From contig NYVP01000188.1 of the NCBI GenBank assembly GCA_002684575.1, positions 1-13,171 on the forward strand: a stretch of DNA of 13,171 bases, in the 5' to 3' direction. The position numbers were made by a program, and so were the translations under genes. Within the stretch, counting starts at the first letter, position 1; every line of letters begins with the position of its first letter. Source of the DNA: Verrucomicrobiales bacterium. GTDB taxonomy: Bacteria; Verrucomicrobiota; Verrucomicrobiia; Verrucomicrobiales; DEV007. A model generated the notes under the pieces. That model worked only from the letters and a program-made list of their open reading frames with translations, searched no databases and was not told where the DNA came from. Below, in pieces: positions 1 to 7,629 of the stretch.

Positions 1-1050
1 AGTCTCAGGAATCACTTTAGATACCTCGATCTGTACAAAAAGACTATGGATCCTGAGGGCTATTGGCCGCTAGTTAAGTGCCCCGTTCTATTCATCACCT
101 CATCCAATGATTTTCATTCGACTTTCGAGAGAATTTATCAGTCGATAGATCTATTAAAGCATTCAAACTGGAGAGTTAGTAGTAATGTTCATCAGAACCA
201 CGGGCCTGGGAATGAGCAGTGGGTCCTATTAAACTTATGGTTCGAAAAATATCTTAAAAGGAAAGATTTTAATGTTCCGGAGACACCATCTACCGAGCTC
301 TCAGTCAAGAGTTTTGTGGCCACTTTTTCAGTCATGCCTCATAATAAGAAAAACTTAGAAGGTACTGATATTTATTATAGCTATGATCCGAATTCCAGGA
401 CGCGGTTCTGGATTCATGCAAAGGCCAAGGGTAATCAATTAAAGCAAACCGTTGATGTTCCAATCTATAAGGGCTTACCACTTTATATCTTCGCTAGTTC
501 TCGGTACCGGCTCGCGGAGCCTGTGCAGTTGGAAAGAGGGAGTGCTTCATTCTTTGTAATCAATTCTAAAGAGGAAAAAATTGTTCCTAAAGAGGTTAAT
601 CTTGGAAAACTGAAAAGTATCTCGAAAGAAACCGACATCTTTGAGGATTTTAAAAATGGTACTAGGGATTGGTCCTCTAGAGATAACTTTAGTATTAAGA
701 CTTACAAGTTTCAGAGTCCTCTAACTAAATTTTCAGAGAATAAAAGTTTATGTTTGCTGATTGATCCGAAAGACAAAAATCTTGTCGTTACTATTAGATT
801 AGAAAGTAAATTTCTGAGCCGAGAAAATAACATTGGGGATTTTTCATATACTCAAAAAGTACAAGGGGACGGTCCCAAAGAAATAGTCGTTCCTAAGGAA
901 GCTTTTAAGTCCAGTAGTAATCGAAAAATAGAATGGTCTAAGATTGCCACCATGGAATTAAGCATGATGAATATGGAGAATAAACAACGGATTAGCCTCA
1001 CTTCTTCAGGTGAGGATGGTTATCTCAAAAGCATTAAGTTTACCGATTAG
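1..1050 (+). CDS. alpha/beta hydrolase (dienelactone hydrolase / acetyl xylan esterase-like), 5' truncated
   Basis: The frame is open from the first base, so the N-terminal part, including the nucleophile serine, lies outside the window. The ATG at 46 is internal. What remains is the end of an alpha/beta-hydrolase fold: a strand and turn KCPVLFITSSNDFH carries the probable catalytic Asp (bases 109-111), and HQNHGPG about 30 residues later carries the probable catalytic His. A roughly 250-residue C-terminal extension follows, looking beta-rich and polar, with an EDFKNGTRDW segment resembling carbohydrate- or ligand-binding sandwich domains. PVC bacteria have many secreted esterases built this way. 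The substrate cannot be told from this fragment. The family call is fairly safe; the specific activity is inference. It ends 92 bases before the next small gene. Confidence 0.7.
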   Translation, partial: SLRNHFRYLDLYKKTMDPEGYWPLVKCPVLFITSSNDFHSTFERIYQSIDLLKHSNWRVSSNVHQNHGPGNEQWVLLNLWFEKYLKRKDFNVPETPSTELSVKSFVATFSVMPHNKKNLEGTDIYYSYDPNSRTRFWIHAKAKGNQLKQTVDVPIYKGLPLYIFASSRYRLAEPVQLERGSASFFVINSKEEKIVPKEVNLGKLKSISKETDIFEDFKNGTRDWSSRDNFSIKTYKFQSPLTKFSENKSLCLLIDPKDKNLVVTIRLESKFLSRENNIGDFSYTQKVQGDGPKEIVVPKEAFKSSSNRKIEWSKIATMELSMMNMENKQRISLTSSGEDGYLKSIKFTD

Positions 1051-1142
1051 AAAAGTCTTAATTATTGGTTTCATGAGATTATATAATCTTTTAATTTTGG
1101 TATAAAGTTTAAATTTACTCTTTATTGAGATAATGTTAGTAA

Positions 1143-1334
1143 ATGAATTTTCTAGAATATTGGAAACGGTTTTTTAAAAATTCTTACCATGCCTCGAAGG
1201 GAGAGATGGGAGAGAAAAAATTAAAACAGGCAGATAGAGCCAAATGGGTTTCAATATTCATTATTTTTCCAGTTATTCTCGCCATTGTCCTAAAAATCCT
1301 TTTTGAAAAAGGTTGGTTGGATTGGACTTTTTAG
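1143..1334 (+). CDS. small single-span membrane protein, unknown function
   Basis: This 63-residue protein has a basic, amphipathic N-terminal half (MNFLEYWKRFFKNSYHASKG, then several Lys and Glu) and one hydrophobic segment at about residues 35-54, ending in a short aromatic tail (GWLDWTF). The net positive charge before the segment predicts an N-in, C-out inner-membrane protein. I do not recognise a family. The reading frame is preceded by an AT-rich leader without a good Shine-Dalgarno site. Its stop codon lies inside a perfect 9-bp hairpin stem (1324-1352), which suggests the transcript ends here and that the gene is a separate unit from the cytochrome gene downstream, which has its own promoter. 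Compositional plausibility and the 3' hairpin support it being real. Confidence 0.5.
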   Translation: MNFLEYWKRFFKNSYHASKGEMGEKKLKQADRAKWVSIFIIFPVILAIVLKILFEKGWLDWTF

Positions 1335-1376
1335 GAGCCCACGAAAAAGTCCCCAAAAAATAAAATTCTATTTTTT
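1324..1376 (+). terminator. tandem hairpins at the end of the 63-aa gene
   Basis: GGACTTTTT (1324-1332) pairs perfectly with AAAAAGTCC (1344-1352) around an 11-base loop. It is followed by an all-AT inverted repeat, AAAAAATA (1355-1362) with TATTTTTT (1369-1376), which supplies a T6 tail. The first stem overlaps the TAG stop of the upstream gene. The pair probably works as a factor-independent terminator separating this gene from the next one, although the T-run does not immediately follow the stronger stem. Confidence 0.5.
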
Positions 1377-1403
1377 CCTCATATTGGATTTCATCAAGTT
1401 AAC

Positions 1404-1432
1404 TTGCGACATTAATTCATTGTCTTTATAAT
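1404..1432 (+). promoter_or_regulatory. sigma-70-type promoter of the PSD1/DUF1501 operon
   Basis: TTGCGA at 1404-1409 and a perfect TATAAT at 1427-1432 are separated by 17 bases, a textbook vegetative arrangement. The expected transcription start, about 7 bases after the -10 box, falls at about 1439. That coincides with the GTG start codon of the following gene, so the mRNA may be leaderless. Confidence 0.65.
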
Positions 1433-1438
1433 TTATTT

Positions 1439-4060
1439 GTGAGGTGGCCGCTGCTAACTATCAGTCTTTTTTTAATGGGTATATTAAAGTCCCATTCTGC
1501 GAATCCTGTCTCTGAAACCCTCTTTGCTCATAAGATCCAACCTCTCTTTAAGTCCAAGTGTTTGGCCTGTCACGGGGAAGGACCTAATAATAAGATCAAA
1601 GGGGACTTGGATATGCGTTCACTTGATGGGTTAATTAAAGGGGGAGAGAGTGGAGAGCCTTCTATTATACCGGGAAATGCAAATAAGAGTCCTTTATATT
1701 TAGCCATCACTCGTGTCCACGAGGATGACTGGTCAGCCATGCCTCCCAAAGAAAATGATAAATTGGATAAGGATCAGATTGGATACCTTCGAGATTGGAT
1801 AAACGGTGGGGCAAATTGGCCTAGTGAAGAAAAAATTGCTCAAATTCTAAAGTCTCCGGACCCTTGGGAAAAGGGCAACGGAGTCAAGGTCATGACGAGC
1901 GGAGGGATGGATCCAACATGGACCAATAGAAAGTATGAAAAAGAGGACCTTTGGGCATACCAAAATTTACAGGAGGTTGAAGTTCCCAATGGAGTCCATC
2001 CCATAGATTATTTCATCGAAAATAAGTTACCAAAAGGTCTTTCTGTAGCGGCGCAATCGGATCCGACCACTTTAATCCGTCGAGTGAGCTTTAGTTTGAC
2101 GGGGCTCCCACCGAGCCCTCAAGAAGTTAAGCAATTTATAGATTCATGGAATGATAATTCTGCCGAGGCATGGTCAAACCTTGTAGATCGTTTGCTTGAG
2201 TCTCCACATTACGGAGAACAAATGGCAAAACATTGGTTGGACGTGGTGAGGTATGGTGATTCCGCAGGGTTTTCCAATGACTATCCGAGGCCTCATGCCT
2301 GGCGTTATCGAGATTATGTGGTTCGTTCTTTTAATGAGGATAAGCCCTACGACCAATTTGTAAGAGAACAGATCGCAGGAGATGAAATTAATGGAAGTGA
2401 TCCTGAGCACATCATTGCTACAGGATTCTTACGGATGGGACCTTGGGAGCATACCGCGATGAGTGTCAAAGCAGTGACTCGTCAGCAGTACCTAGATGAT
2501 GTGGTTAATTCGGTTGGAGTGACTTTCCTAGCCAACGAGCTTCGTTGTGCGAAATGCCATGACCATAAATTTGATCCTATACCAATAAAAGACTATTATC
2601 GGATGCAGGCGATATTTGCTCCTGTGTCTTTTTCCGAGCAGCCCCTTCCGTGGCAGGAATTCGAAAATCAAAAAGGGATTAAAGAAGATGGCGCACGTTA
2701 CCAACGTCTTATTAAAGCGGATGGGATAAGAAGTATTAATACTCTTCCCGAGGAAGAGAGGCCGGTAATGAAGTTTGATCAAGAATCTGAAAAAGCTGGT
2801 CACTCAAAGGTCAGGAATAAGAGACGTCAACAGCTCAACTATCAGCTCAAGCGATCTCAAGCTGCCGCTTTTGCAGTTTCTAATGGAAAGCCGGATCAAA
2901 TTCATATTCTTCAGGGTGGCTCTATTGAGACTCCATTAGACGAAGTTAACCCTGGATTTTTAAGTCTTTTTAGTGGTTCAGAAAAACTTTCCTCTGTGAC
3001 TAATAAAAAAAGTGGTCGTCGCGAAGAGCTTGCCCAATGGATTACCGACAAAGACAACCCACTCACTTCGCGAGTCATTGTTAATCGTATTTGGCAATGG
3101 CATTTTGGACAGGCCTTGGCGGGCAATCCAAATAATTTTGGAGGAACAGGTAAGAAGCCAACTCATCCTGAGCTTCTGGATTGGTTAGCACAAAAATTTA
3201 TGGATGAGGGTTGGTCATTGAAAAAACTACACCGAATCATTCTCAGCTCTTCGGTTTATCAACGATCAACAAAACATCCAGAACCAAAAACTTTAGCAAG
3301 ACTTGATCCCAAGGGAGTGAGCTACTCGGTGTTTTCCCCGCGCCGTTTGAGTGCTGAGGAATTGCGTGATTCAATGCTCTTCGTATCTGGTGAGTTAAAT
3401 TTATCTGTTGGAGGTATACCGTGTCATCCTGAAATTAATGATGAAGTGGCTATGCAGCCACGGCATATCATGGGTTCAGTAGGTCCCGCCTATCAGGCCG
3501 ACCCTCTCCCTTCTCAACGTAATCGACGCACACTTTATGCTGAGCGGATTAGGACCTTGGCAGATCCAATGCTGGAAACTTTTAACAAGCCTGGTCCTGA
3601 TACTTCTTGTGAACGTCGTGAGAATGCCACCATCGCCCCTCAGGCCTTTACAATGCTAAACAGTCCAATCATACGGGCTCGAGCCTTGGCTCTTGCTGCT
3701 AGGCTTGAAAGAGAAAAACCAAACAGTATTAAACAACAAGTCCAACTCGCCTTTCAGTTAACTTATCAGCGATTCCCGAATGAAGATGAATTAAAGATGT
3801 GTTTTGAACATCTTAAGATTTTCACCGAACAGCATACATCCAATCCACAGGAAGAGATAGAGAAGCCAAAGTATGTGATTCGTCGAATGGTTGAAGAAAT
3901 GACAGGGCTCGCCTTTTGGTGGGTGGAAGATTTGGATGTCTATGCTGGTGGAGAATATAAGCCCGACCTTAAGCCATGGGATGTGGGTATTGAAACATTG
4001 GCGATGGGAGATTTGTGTTTGGTCCTGTTTAATTCCAACGAATTTGTGTACGTTTATTGA
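1439..4060 (+). CDS. PSCyt1-PSCyt2 (DUF1549)-PSD1 (DUF1553) cytochrome-type secreted protein
   Basis: This 873-residue protein has the full planctomycetal-type architecture. A signal peptide (about residues 1-21, cleavage near SHSA/N) precedes a haem-c domain with CLACH at 41-45 and a likely Met ligand in AMPP near 101. The DUF1549 region (about 185-400) contains HYGEQMAKHWLDVVRYGDS and a second CxxCH, CAKCHDHKFDP, at 370-380. The DUF1553 region (about 520-850) contains NPLTSRVIVNRIWQWHFG and the typical ending LCLVLFNSNEFVYV. The family is abundant in Planctomycetota and Verrucomicrobiota, always next to DUF1501 genes, and is thought to act outside the cytoplasmic membrane, perhaps in electron transfer during polymer breakdown; no reaction is established. 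The GTG at 1439 is the only start after an in-frame TAA (1400-1402) that keeps the signal peptide. Confidence 0.93.
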   Translation: MRWPLLTISLFLMGILKSHSANPVSETLFAHKIQPLFKSKCLACHGEGPNNKIKGDLDMRSLDGLIKGGESGEPSIIPGNANKSPLYLAITRVHEDDWSAMPPKENDKLDKDQIGYLRDWINGGANWPSEEKIAQILKSPDPWEKGNGVKVMTSGGMDPTWTNRKYEKEDLWAYQNLQEVEVPNGVHPIDYFIENKLPKGLSVAAQSDPTTLIRRVSFSLTGLPPSPQEVKQFIDSWNDNSAEAWSNLVDRLLESPHYGEQMAKHWLDVVRYGDSAGFSNDYPRPHAWRYRDYVVRSFNEDKPYDQFVREQIAGDEINGSDPEHIIATGFLRMGPWEHTAMSVKAVTRQQYLDDVVNSVGVTFLANELRCAKCHDHKFDPIPIKDYYRMQAIFAPVSFSEQPLPWQEFENQKGIKEDGARYQRLIKADGIRSINTLPEEERPVMKFDQESEKAGHSKVRNKRRQQLNYQLKRSQAAAFAVSNGKPDQIHILQGGSIETPLDEVNPGFLSLFSGSEKLSSVTNKKSGRREELAQWITDKDNPLTSRVIVNRIWQWHFGQALAGNPNNFGGTGKKPTHPELLDWLAQKFMDEGWSLKKLHRIILSSSVYQRSTKHPEPKTLARLDPKGVSYSVFSPRRLSAEELRDSMLFVSGELNLSVGGIPCHPEINDEVAMQPRHIMGSVGPAYQADPLPSQRNRRTLYAERIRTLADPMLETFNKPGPDTSCERRENATIAPQAFTMLNSPIIRARALALAARLEREKPNSIKQQVQLAFQLTYQRFPNEDELKMCFEHLKIFTEQHTSNPQEEIEKPKYVIRRMVEEMTGLAFWWVEDLDVYAGGEYKPDLKPWDVGIETLAMGDLCLVLFNSNEFVYVY

Positions 4061-4062
4061 AA

Positions 4063-5448
4063 ATGCAACGAAGAGAATTTTTATATGGCATTAACGGAGG
4101 CCTAGGGGCATTGGCCTTTCATTCGATGCTTAGGGCAGAAACAGCCGAGGGACCGTTAACTCCGAAAGTAGCTCATTTTCCCAAAACAAAAGCCAAGCGT
4201 TGTATTTTTCTTTATATGGCTGGCGGGCCAAGTCATATAGATACTTTTGATCCCAAGCCAAAGCTCAAAGATTTGCATCTCAAAAAATTCAAGAGAGAGA
4301 GTAAATTTCTTTCTGCCATGGGTTCTGGGGAGAGATACTACGTGCAGAGTCCGTTCAATTTTATTAAGGCCGGACAGAGTGGTATAGAGATGTGTGACCA
4401 GTGGGAGCACTTGGCTGGTGTTGCCGATGAGTTGTGTGTTTATCGTGGCTGTCAGGCAGAATCCATTAATCACCCAACAGCCAATTATCACATGAATACC
4501 GGTAATCGTTTCGGTGGTGACCCGGCCATTGGTTCTTGGGTAACTTATGGTTTAGGTTCTGAAAATCAGAACTTACCCGGTTATGTAGTGTTACCCGAAG
4601 TGGCTTATCCGCAGGGGGGAGCAGCTAACTGGTCAAATGGATATTTACCCCCTCACTTTCAAGGAACAACTTTGCGTGCCAAGGGCTCTCCAATTCTTGA
4701 TCTTCATCCTCCCAAAGGAGTGACCAGAGAAGGTCAGCGTGGACATCTTGATTTATTGAATGGTCTAAACTCTTTGCATGTGGAGCGTCATCCTCATCAC
4801 CAAGAACTTTCCGCCCGTATGGAAAGTTATGAATTAGCCTACCGGATGCAGATGGAGGTTCCAGGAATTCTTGATCTTGGAAATGAAAAGGAATCGACTC
4901 GTGAAGCCTATGGCTTGGATGATGTCAGGACCGAGGAGTTTGGAAGACGTTTACTTCTTGCTAGAAGATTGGTCGAAAGAGGTGTTCGATTTGTTCAGGT
5001 GTATACCGCAGGTTGGGATTCTCATGATTATATAAAGCGCTCCCATACAGAGCGTATTCGTTCAGTAGATAAGCCTATAGCATCATTAATAAAAGATCTT
5101 AAAGAAAGAGGTCTATTAGATGAAACCTTAGTTGTTTGGTGCGGTGAGTTTGGACGTACTCCAGACAACGGTAAGCGAGGTGGAGGCGAGCGGTTAGGGC
5201 GTGATCATAATAAAAATGCGATGCCTTTATGGATGGCTGGTGGAGGAGTTAATAAAGGAGCCATTATTGGTGCGACTGATGAAATAGGGGAAAAAGCAGT
5301 TGAAGTGGTTCACCCTATTAGGAATCTGCATGTCACGTTTTTACGGCTTTTAGGTCTGGATGATAACAAGCTGACCTATTTCCATGGAGGAAGATTTAAG
5401 CAGCTTTCTCAGACCGGTGGAGAAGTTATTGACGAATTAATTGGGTAG
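4063..5448 (+). CDS. DUF1501 family Tat-exported protein
   Basis: The protein has about 461 residues and starts with a twin-arginine signal, MQRREFLYG, followed by a Gly/Ala-rich hydrophobic stretch. DUF1501 belongs to the alkaline-phosphatase-like superfamily, and its hallmarks are visible in order: GGPSHIDTFDPKP (about 55-66), NHPTANYHMNTG (about 136-147), a RRLLLARRLVERGVRFVQV helix-strand (about 295-312), GWDSHD, and WCGEFGRTP followed by GRDHNKNAMPLWMAGGG, where Asp and His residues could bind metal. The ATG at 4063 lies 2 bases after the TGA of the PSD1 gene. A TTG at 4057 overlapping that stop is the other possible start. The two genes almost certainly form one operon, as they do throughout PVC genomes, and probably act together in the periplasm. 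The molecular activity is unknown. Confidence 0.92.
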   Translation: MQRREFLYGINGGLGALAFHSMLRAETAEGPLTPKVAHFPKTKAKRCIFLYMAGGPSHIDTFDPKPKLKDLHLKKFKRESKFLSAMGSGERYYVQSPFNFIKAGQSGIEMCDQWEHLAGVADELCVYRGCQAESINHPTANYHMNTGNRFGGDPAIGSWVTYGLGSENQNLPGYVVLPEVAYPQGGAANWSNGYLPPHFQGTTLRAKGSPILDLHPPKGVTREGQRGHLDLLNGLNSLHVERHPHHQELSARMESYELAYRMQMEVPGILDLGNEKESTREAYGLDDVRTEEFGRRLLLARRLVERGVRFVQVYTAGWDSHDYIKRSHTERIRSVDKPIASLIKDLKERGLLDETLVVWCGEFGRTPDNGKRGGGERLGRDHNKNAMPLWMAGGGVNKGAIIGATDEIGEKAVEVVHPIRNLHVTFLRLLGLDDNKLTYFHGGRFKQLSQTGGEVIDELIG

Positions 5449-5476
5449 AACATAGTATCAGATTTGACCACGCATC

Positions 5477-5590
5477 ATGTCTTCCTCTTTACTTTTTGGT
5501 CTGGTTATGGTCATTGTGATTTTACATGTAATTTGGCAAAAATTTCAGCCCCTTTTATCTCTTATTATTGATGAAACTGAAATACTTTAA
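5477..5590 (+). CDS. 37-aa single-pass membrane peptide
   Basis: ATG at 5477 opens a 37-residue frame starting MSSSLLFGLVMVIVILHVIW and ending TAA at 5588-5590. Residues 4-20 form one continuous hydrophobic helix, and the C-terminal 17 residues are short and mildly acidic. It stops 3 bases before the ATG of the amidohydrolase, so the two are probably co-transcribed and perhaps translationally coupled. No family is recognised and there is no clear ribosome binding site. It could be a real micro-protein partner of the membrane-anchored amidohydrolase, or only a translated leader. The packing against the next gene and the coherent membrane helix are the main support. Confidence 0.4.
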   Translation: MSSSLLFGLVMVIVILHVIWQKFQPLLSLIIDETEIL

Positions 5591-5593
5591 TCT

Positions 5594-6670
5594 ATGTTAA
5601 TTTTTCTTATCATTTTATGGTCTGTCGTTGGGCTTATTGTTTTTAGGTTAATTCTATTTAAAGGTCCTTATAGCAAAAAGGTAGAGGATCCTCCTAAAGG
5701 TATTATTGATATGCACTGTCATACCGCAGGCATTGGTACAGGAGGTAGTGGCGCAGTTATTTCTGGTAACTTGCGAGACAGCTGGAAATATGATGTCTAC
5801 TTGAGATCATTCGGTAGTAGCGATGATGAAGTTCATGAATACGGTGACCAAATCCTTGTCGATAAAATCGTCGACTCTATTCAAGATTCTGAATACGTTG
5901 ATGGAGTCGTTCTTCTTGCCTTGGATGCACCTAGAGATGAAAAGGGAAGCATCGTTGAAGATGAAATGGAGGTATATGTTCCCAACGAATATGTTGCCGA
6001 ACAAGTTGCCCGTTATCCTGAGTTGTATTTCGGTGCAAGTATTCACCCGAACAGACCTGATGCACTAAATCAACTAAGTTGGTCAAAAGAAAATGGAGCA
6101 GTTTTGGTTAAGTGGCTTCCTAATATTCAAGGCATGGATCCTTCGAATGAGAGATATATTACGTACTATAAAAAAATAATTGAGTTGGACTTACCTCTAC
6201 TAGTGCATACTGGAAATGAAGAGTCGTTCACAAGAACCAATGACCTTCTAGGAGATCCTGAACTTTTAAGATTGCCTTTGAGTCTTGGCGTTAAAGTAAT
6301 CGCCGCACATGTTGCGAGTTCAGGAAAATCTGAAGGATATGAAAATATTGATAGGCTTCTTGAAATGATGGATGAATATCCCAATCTGTATGCAGACATA
6401 TCTTCACTAACCCAGATTAACAAGAGAAAAAATCTTGGGAAAGTTATTAATGATAAACGCCTTGTAGGACGCCTCCTCTATGGGACTGACTATCCATTAA
6501 TTAACACTGTCATAGTTAATCCGCTCCAATATTTACTTAACTTGAACCTTAAGCAATTGAAGGATTTATTGTTTACACGTAACCCTTGGGATAGAGATGT
6601 AAAACTCAAGAGCGCTCTTGGATTTAGCAATGATGTTTTCGAGACTCCTAAAGAATTCCTGAGGTTATAA
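5594..6670 (+). CDS. membrane-anchored amidohydrolase (Amidohydro_2-like metal-dependent hydrolase)
   Basis: This 358-residue protein begins with a hydrophobic anchor (residues 1-22) and continues into a TIM-barrel metal hydrolase. The metal-binding pattern is visible in order: DMHCH with H41 and H43 after the first strand, H151 in FGASIHPN, LVKWLP with K173, LLVHTGNE with H205, VIAAHVASSG with H239, and LLYGTDYP with D299. This is the order expected for the amidohydrolase superfamily, and the GTDYP motif is typical of the Amidohydro_2 branch (decarboxylases and lactonases). The absence of a cleavage site suggests it stays tethered, with the catalytic domain outside the cytoplasm. The substrate is unknown. 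It lies between the DUF1501 gene and the rhodopsin operon and follows a 37-aa membrane peptide by 3 bases. Confidence 0.8.
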   Translation: MLIFLIILWSVVGLIVFRLILFKGPYSKKVEDPPKGIIDMHCHTAGIGTGGSGAVISGNLRDSWKYDVYLRSFGSSDDEVHEYGDQILVDKIVDSIQDSEYVDGVVLLALDAPRDEKGSIVEDEMEVYVPNEYVAEQVARYPELYFGASIHPNRPDALNQLSWSKENGAVLVKWLPNIQGMDPSNERYITYYKKIIELDLPLLVHTGNEESFTRTNDLLGDPELLRLPLSLGVKVIAAHVASSGKSEGYENIDRLLEMMDEYPNLYADISSLTQINKRKNLGKVINDKRLVGRLLYGTDYPLINTVIVNPLQYLLNLNLKQLKDLLFTRNPWDRDVKLKSALGFSNDVFETPKEFLRL

Positions 6671-6784
6671 TAGATGTAAAACACTTAATGACATTACGCG
6701 AACAACTGCTTTGCAATCCATCGGCGAGAACGAATATTAATTCATTTTGGATTCATTAAATCGATCATTAAAAGTTCCGTCTCT

Positions 6785-6799
6785 TTTGAAAATTTCAAA
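6785..6799. repeat. 15-bp palindrome upstream of the rhodopsin gene
   Basis: TTTGAAA-A-TTTCAAA is a perfect inverted repeat around one central base, 32 bases before the rhodopsin ATG. TTGAAA could also serve as a -35 element, but no good -10 box sits at the right distance. It is a candidate operator for the rhodopsin-blh operon; AT-richness makes chance occurrence possible. Confidence 0.35.
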
Positions 6800-6831
6800 T
6801 CCAAAACAATATCATTCTCGTTATTTCGACC

Positions 6832-7629
6832 ATGAACGAAACTTCTTCTTCTACATTCAAGGCTCTACAAGCGGGCCTCTCCACTGAAGGTATTACATTG
6901 TACCTCTTCTGGTTGGGTATTGTTGGAATGGGTGCTGGTGCAATCTATTTATGGATGCTTCAGGGAACTCTTTCCGATAAATACAAAAAAGTTGCAATTG
7001 TCGCGGGTATCATCTGCGCAGTTGCTTGTTTCCACTACTACAGGATGGCTTCCATCTACGCTGAGTCATTGGCAAACGCCATTACCATAGTTGACGGCGA
7101 AGTCTCAATTGGTGAACTTTCGGCCTTCCCAACGGCCTACAGGTATATCGATTGGTTGATTACTGTACCACTGATGGTGCTAGAGTTTCCACTTCTCCTT
7201 GCTTTAGGTAAAAAGAGTAAAGGATTGTTTTGGAATTTGGGCGCCCTTTCCCTTGGGATGCTTATCTTTGCATGGATTGCTGAGACAAGTCCTTTAGGCG
7301 GAGGTGTTTGGTGGGGTTTCTACATAGTATCATGCGTATTTTGGCTGCTTATTGTAAAACAGCTATATGGCCAGGTATCAAATGCTGCTTCCCATCTTCC
7401 AGAATCATTTCAAGGTCAGTTGGGGGTTATGAAAAAGTTCATTGCTATTGGTTGGATAATTTATCCTGTAGGCTTCCTGCTTGCATTATCAAGTAACGAA
7501 AGTCTTCGCGAAATTGCCTACAATGTTGCTGATGTTATCAACAAGGTTGGTTTTGGTGTCGCTTGTGTGATTGCTGCACAAATGCTCACCAAGCTTGAAT
7601 CCGAAGGTTCCTTGCCAACTGCTGAGTAG
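6832..7629 (+). CDS. proteorhodopsin, light-driven outward proton pump (green-tuned)
   Basis: This 265-residue protein has seven hydrophobic helices and all key proteorhodopsin residues. H68 in FHYYRM matches the His that pairs with the counterion. Helix C, RYIDWLITVPLMVLEF, holds D107 (proton acceptor), T111 and E118 (proton donor), the DTE signature of an outward H+ pump. The spectral-tuning position (105 in the SAR86 protein) is M115, which goes with green absorption. Helix F carries WIIYPVG, and helix G has the retinal Schiff-base lysine K238 in NVADVINKVGFG. At the helix E position equivalent to BR W138 and xanthorhodopsin G156 I align Y164, so a carotenoid antenna is unlikely. The next gene, blh, starts directly after its stop and supplies retinal. 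The role is light-driven proton motive force at the cytoplasmic membrane. Confidence 0.97.
   Translation: MNETSSSTFKALQAGLSTEGITLYLFWLGIVGMGAGAIYLWMLQGTLSDKYKKVAIVAGIICAVACFHYYRMASIYAESLANAITIVDGEVSIGELSAFPTAYRYIDWLITVPLMVLEFPLLLALGKKSKGLFWNLGALSLGMLIFAWIAETSPLGGGVWWGFYIVSCVFWLLIVKQLYGQVSNAASHLPESFQGQLGVMKKFIAIGWIIYPVGFLLALSSNESLREIAYNVADVINKVGFGVACVIAAQMLTKLESEGSLPTAE

Noticed and set aside
2174..2410. Minus-strand frames inside the PSD1 gene (also 2528-2803, 2911-3126 and 2978-3166)
   Set aside because: They lie wholly within a strongly supported gene on the other strand, have no domain-like pattern, and read as antisense shadows.
5823..6068. Alternative plus-strand frame inside the amidohydrolase
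   Set aside because: The amidohydrolase frame has clear metal-binding motifs across this region; the alternative frame is a shadow with no recognisable features.
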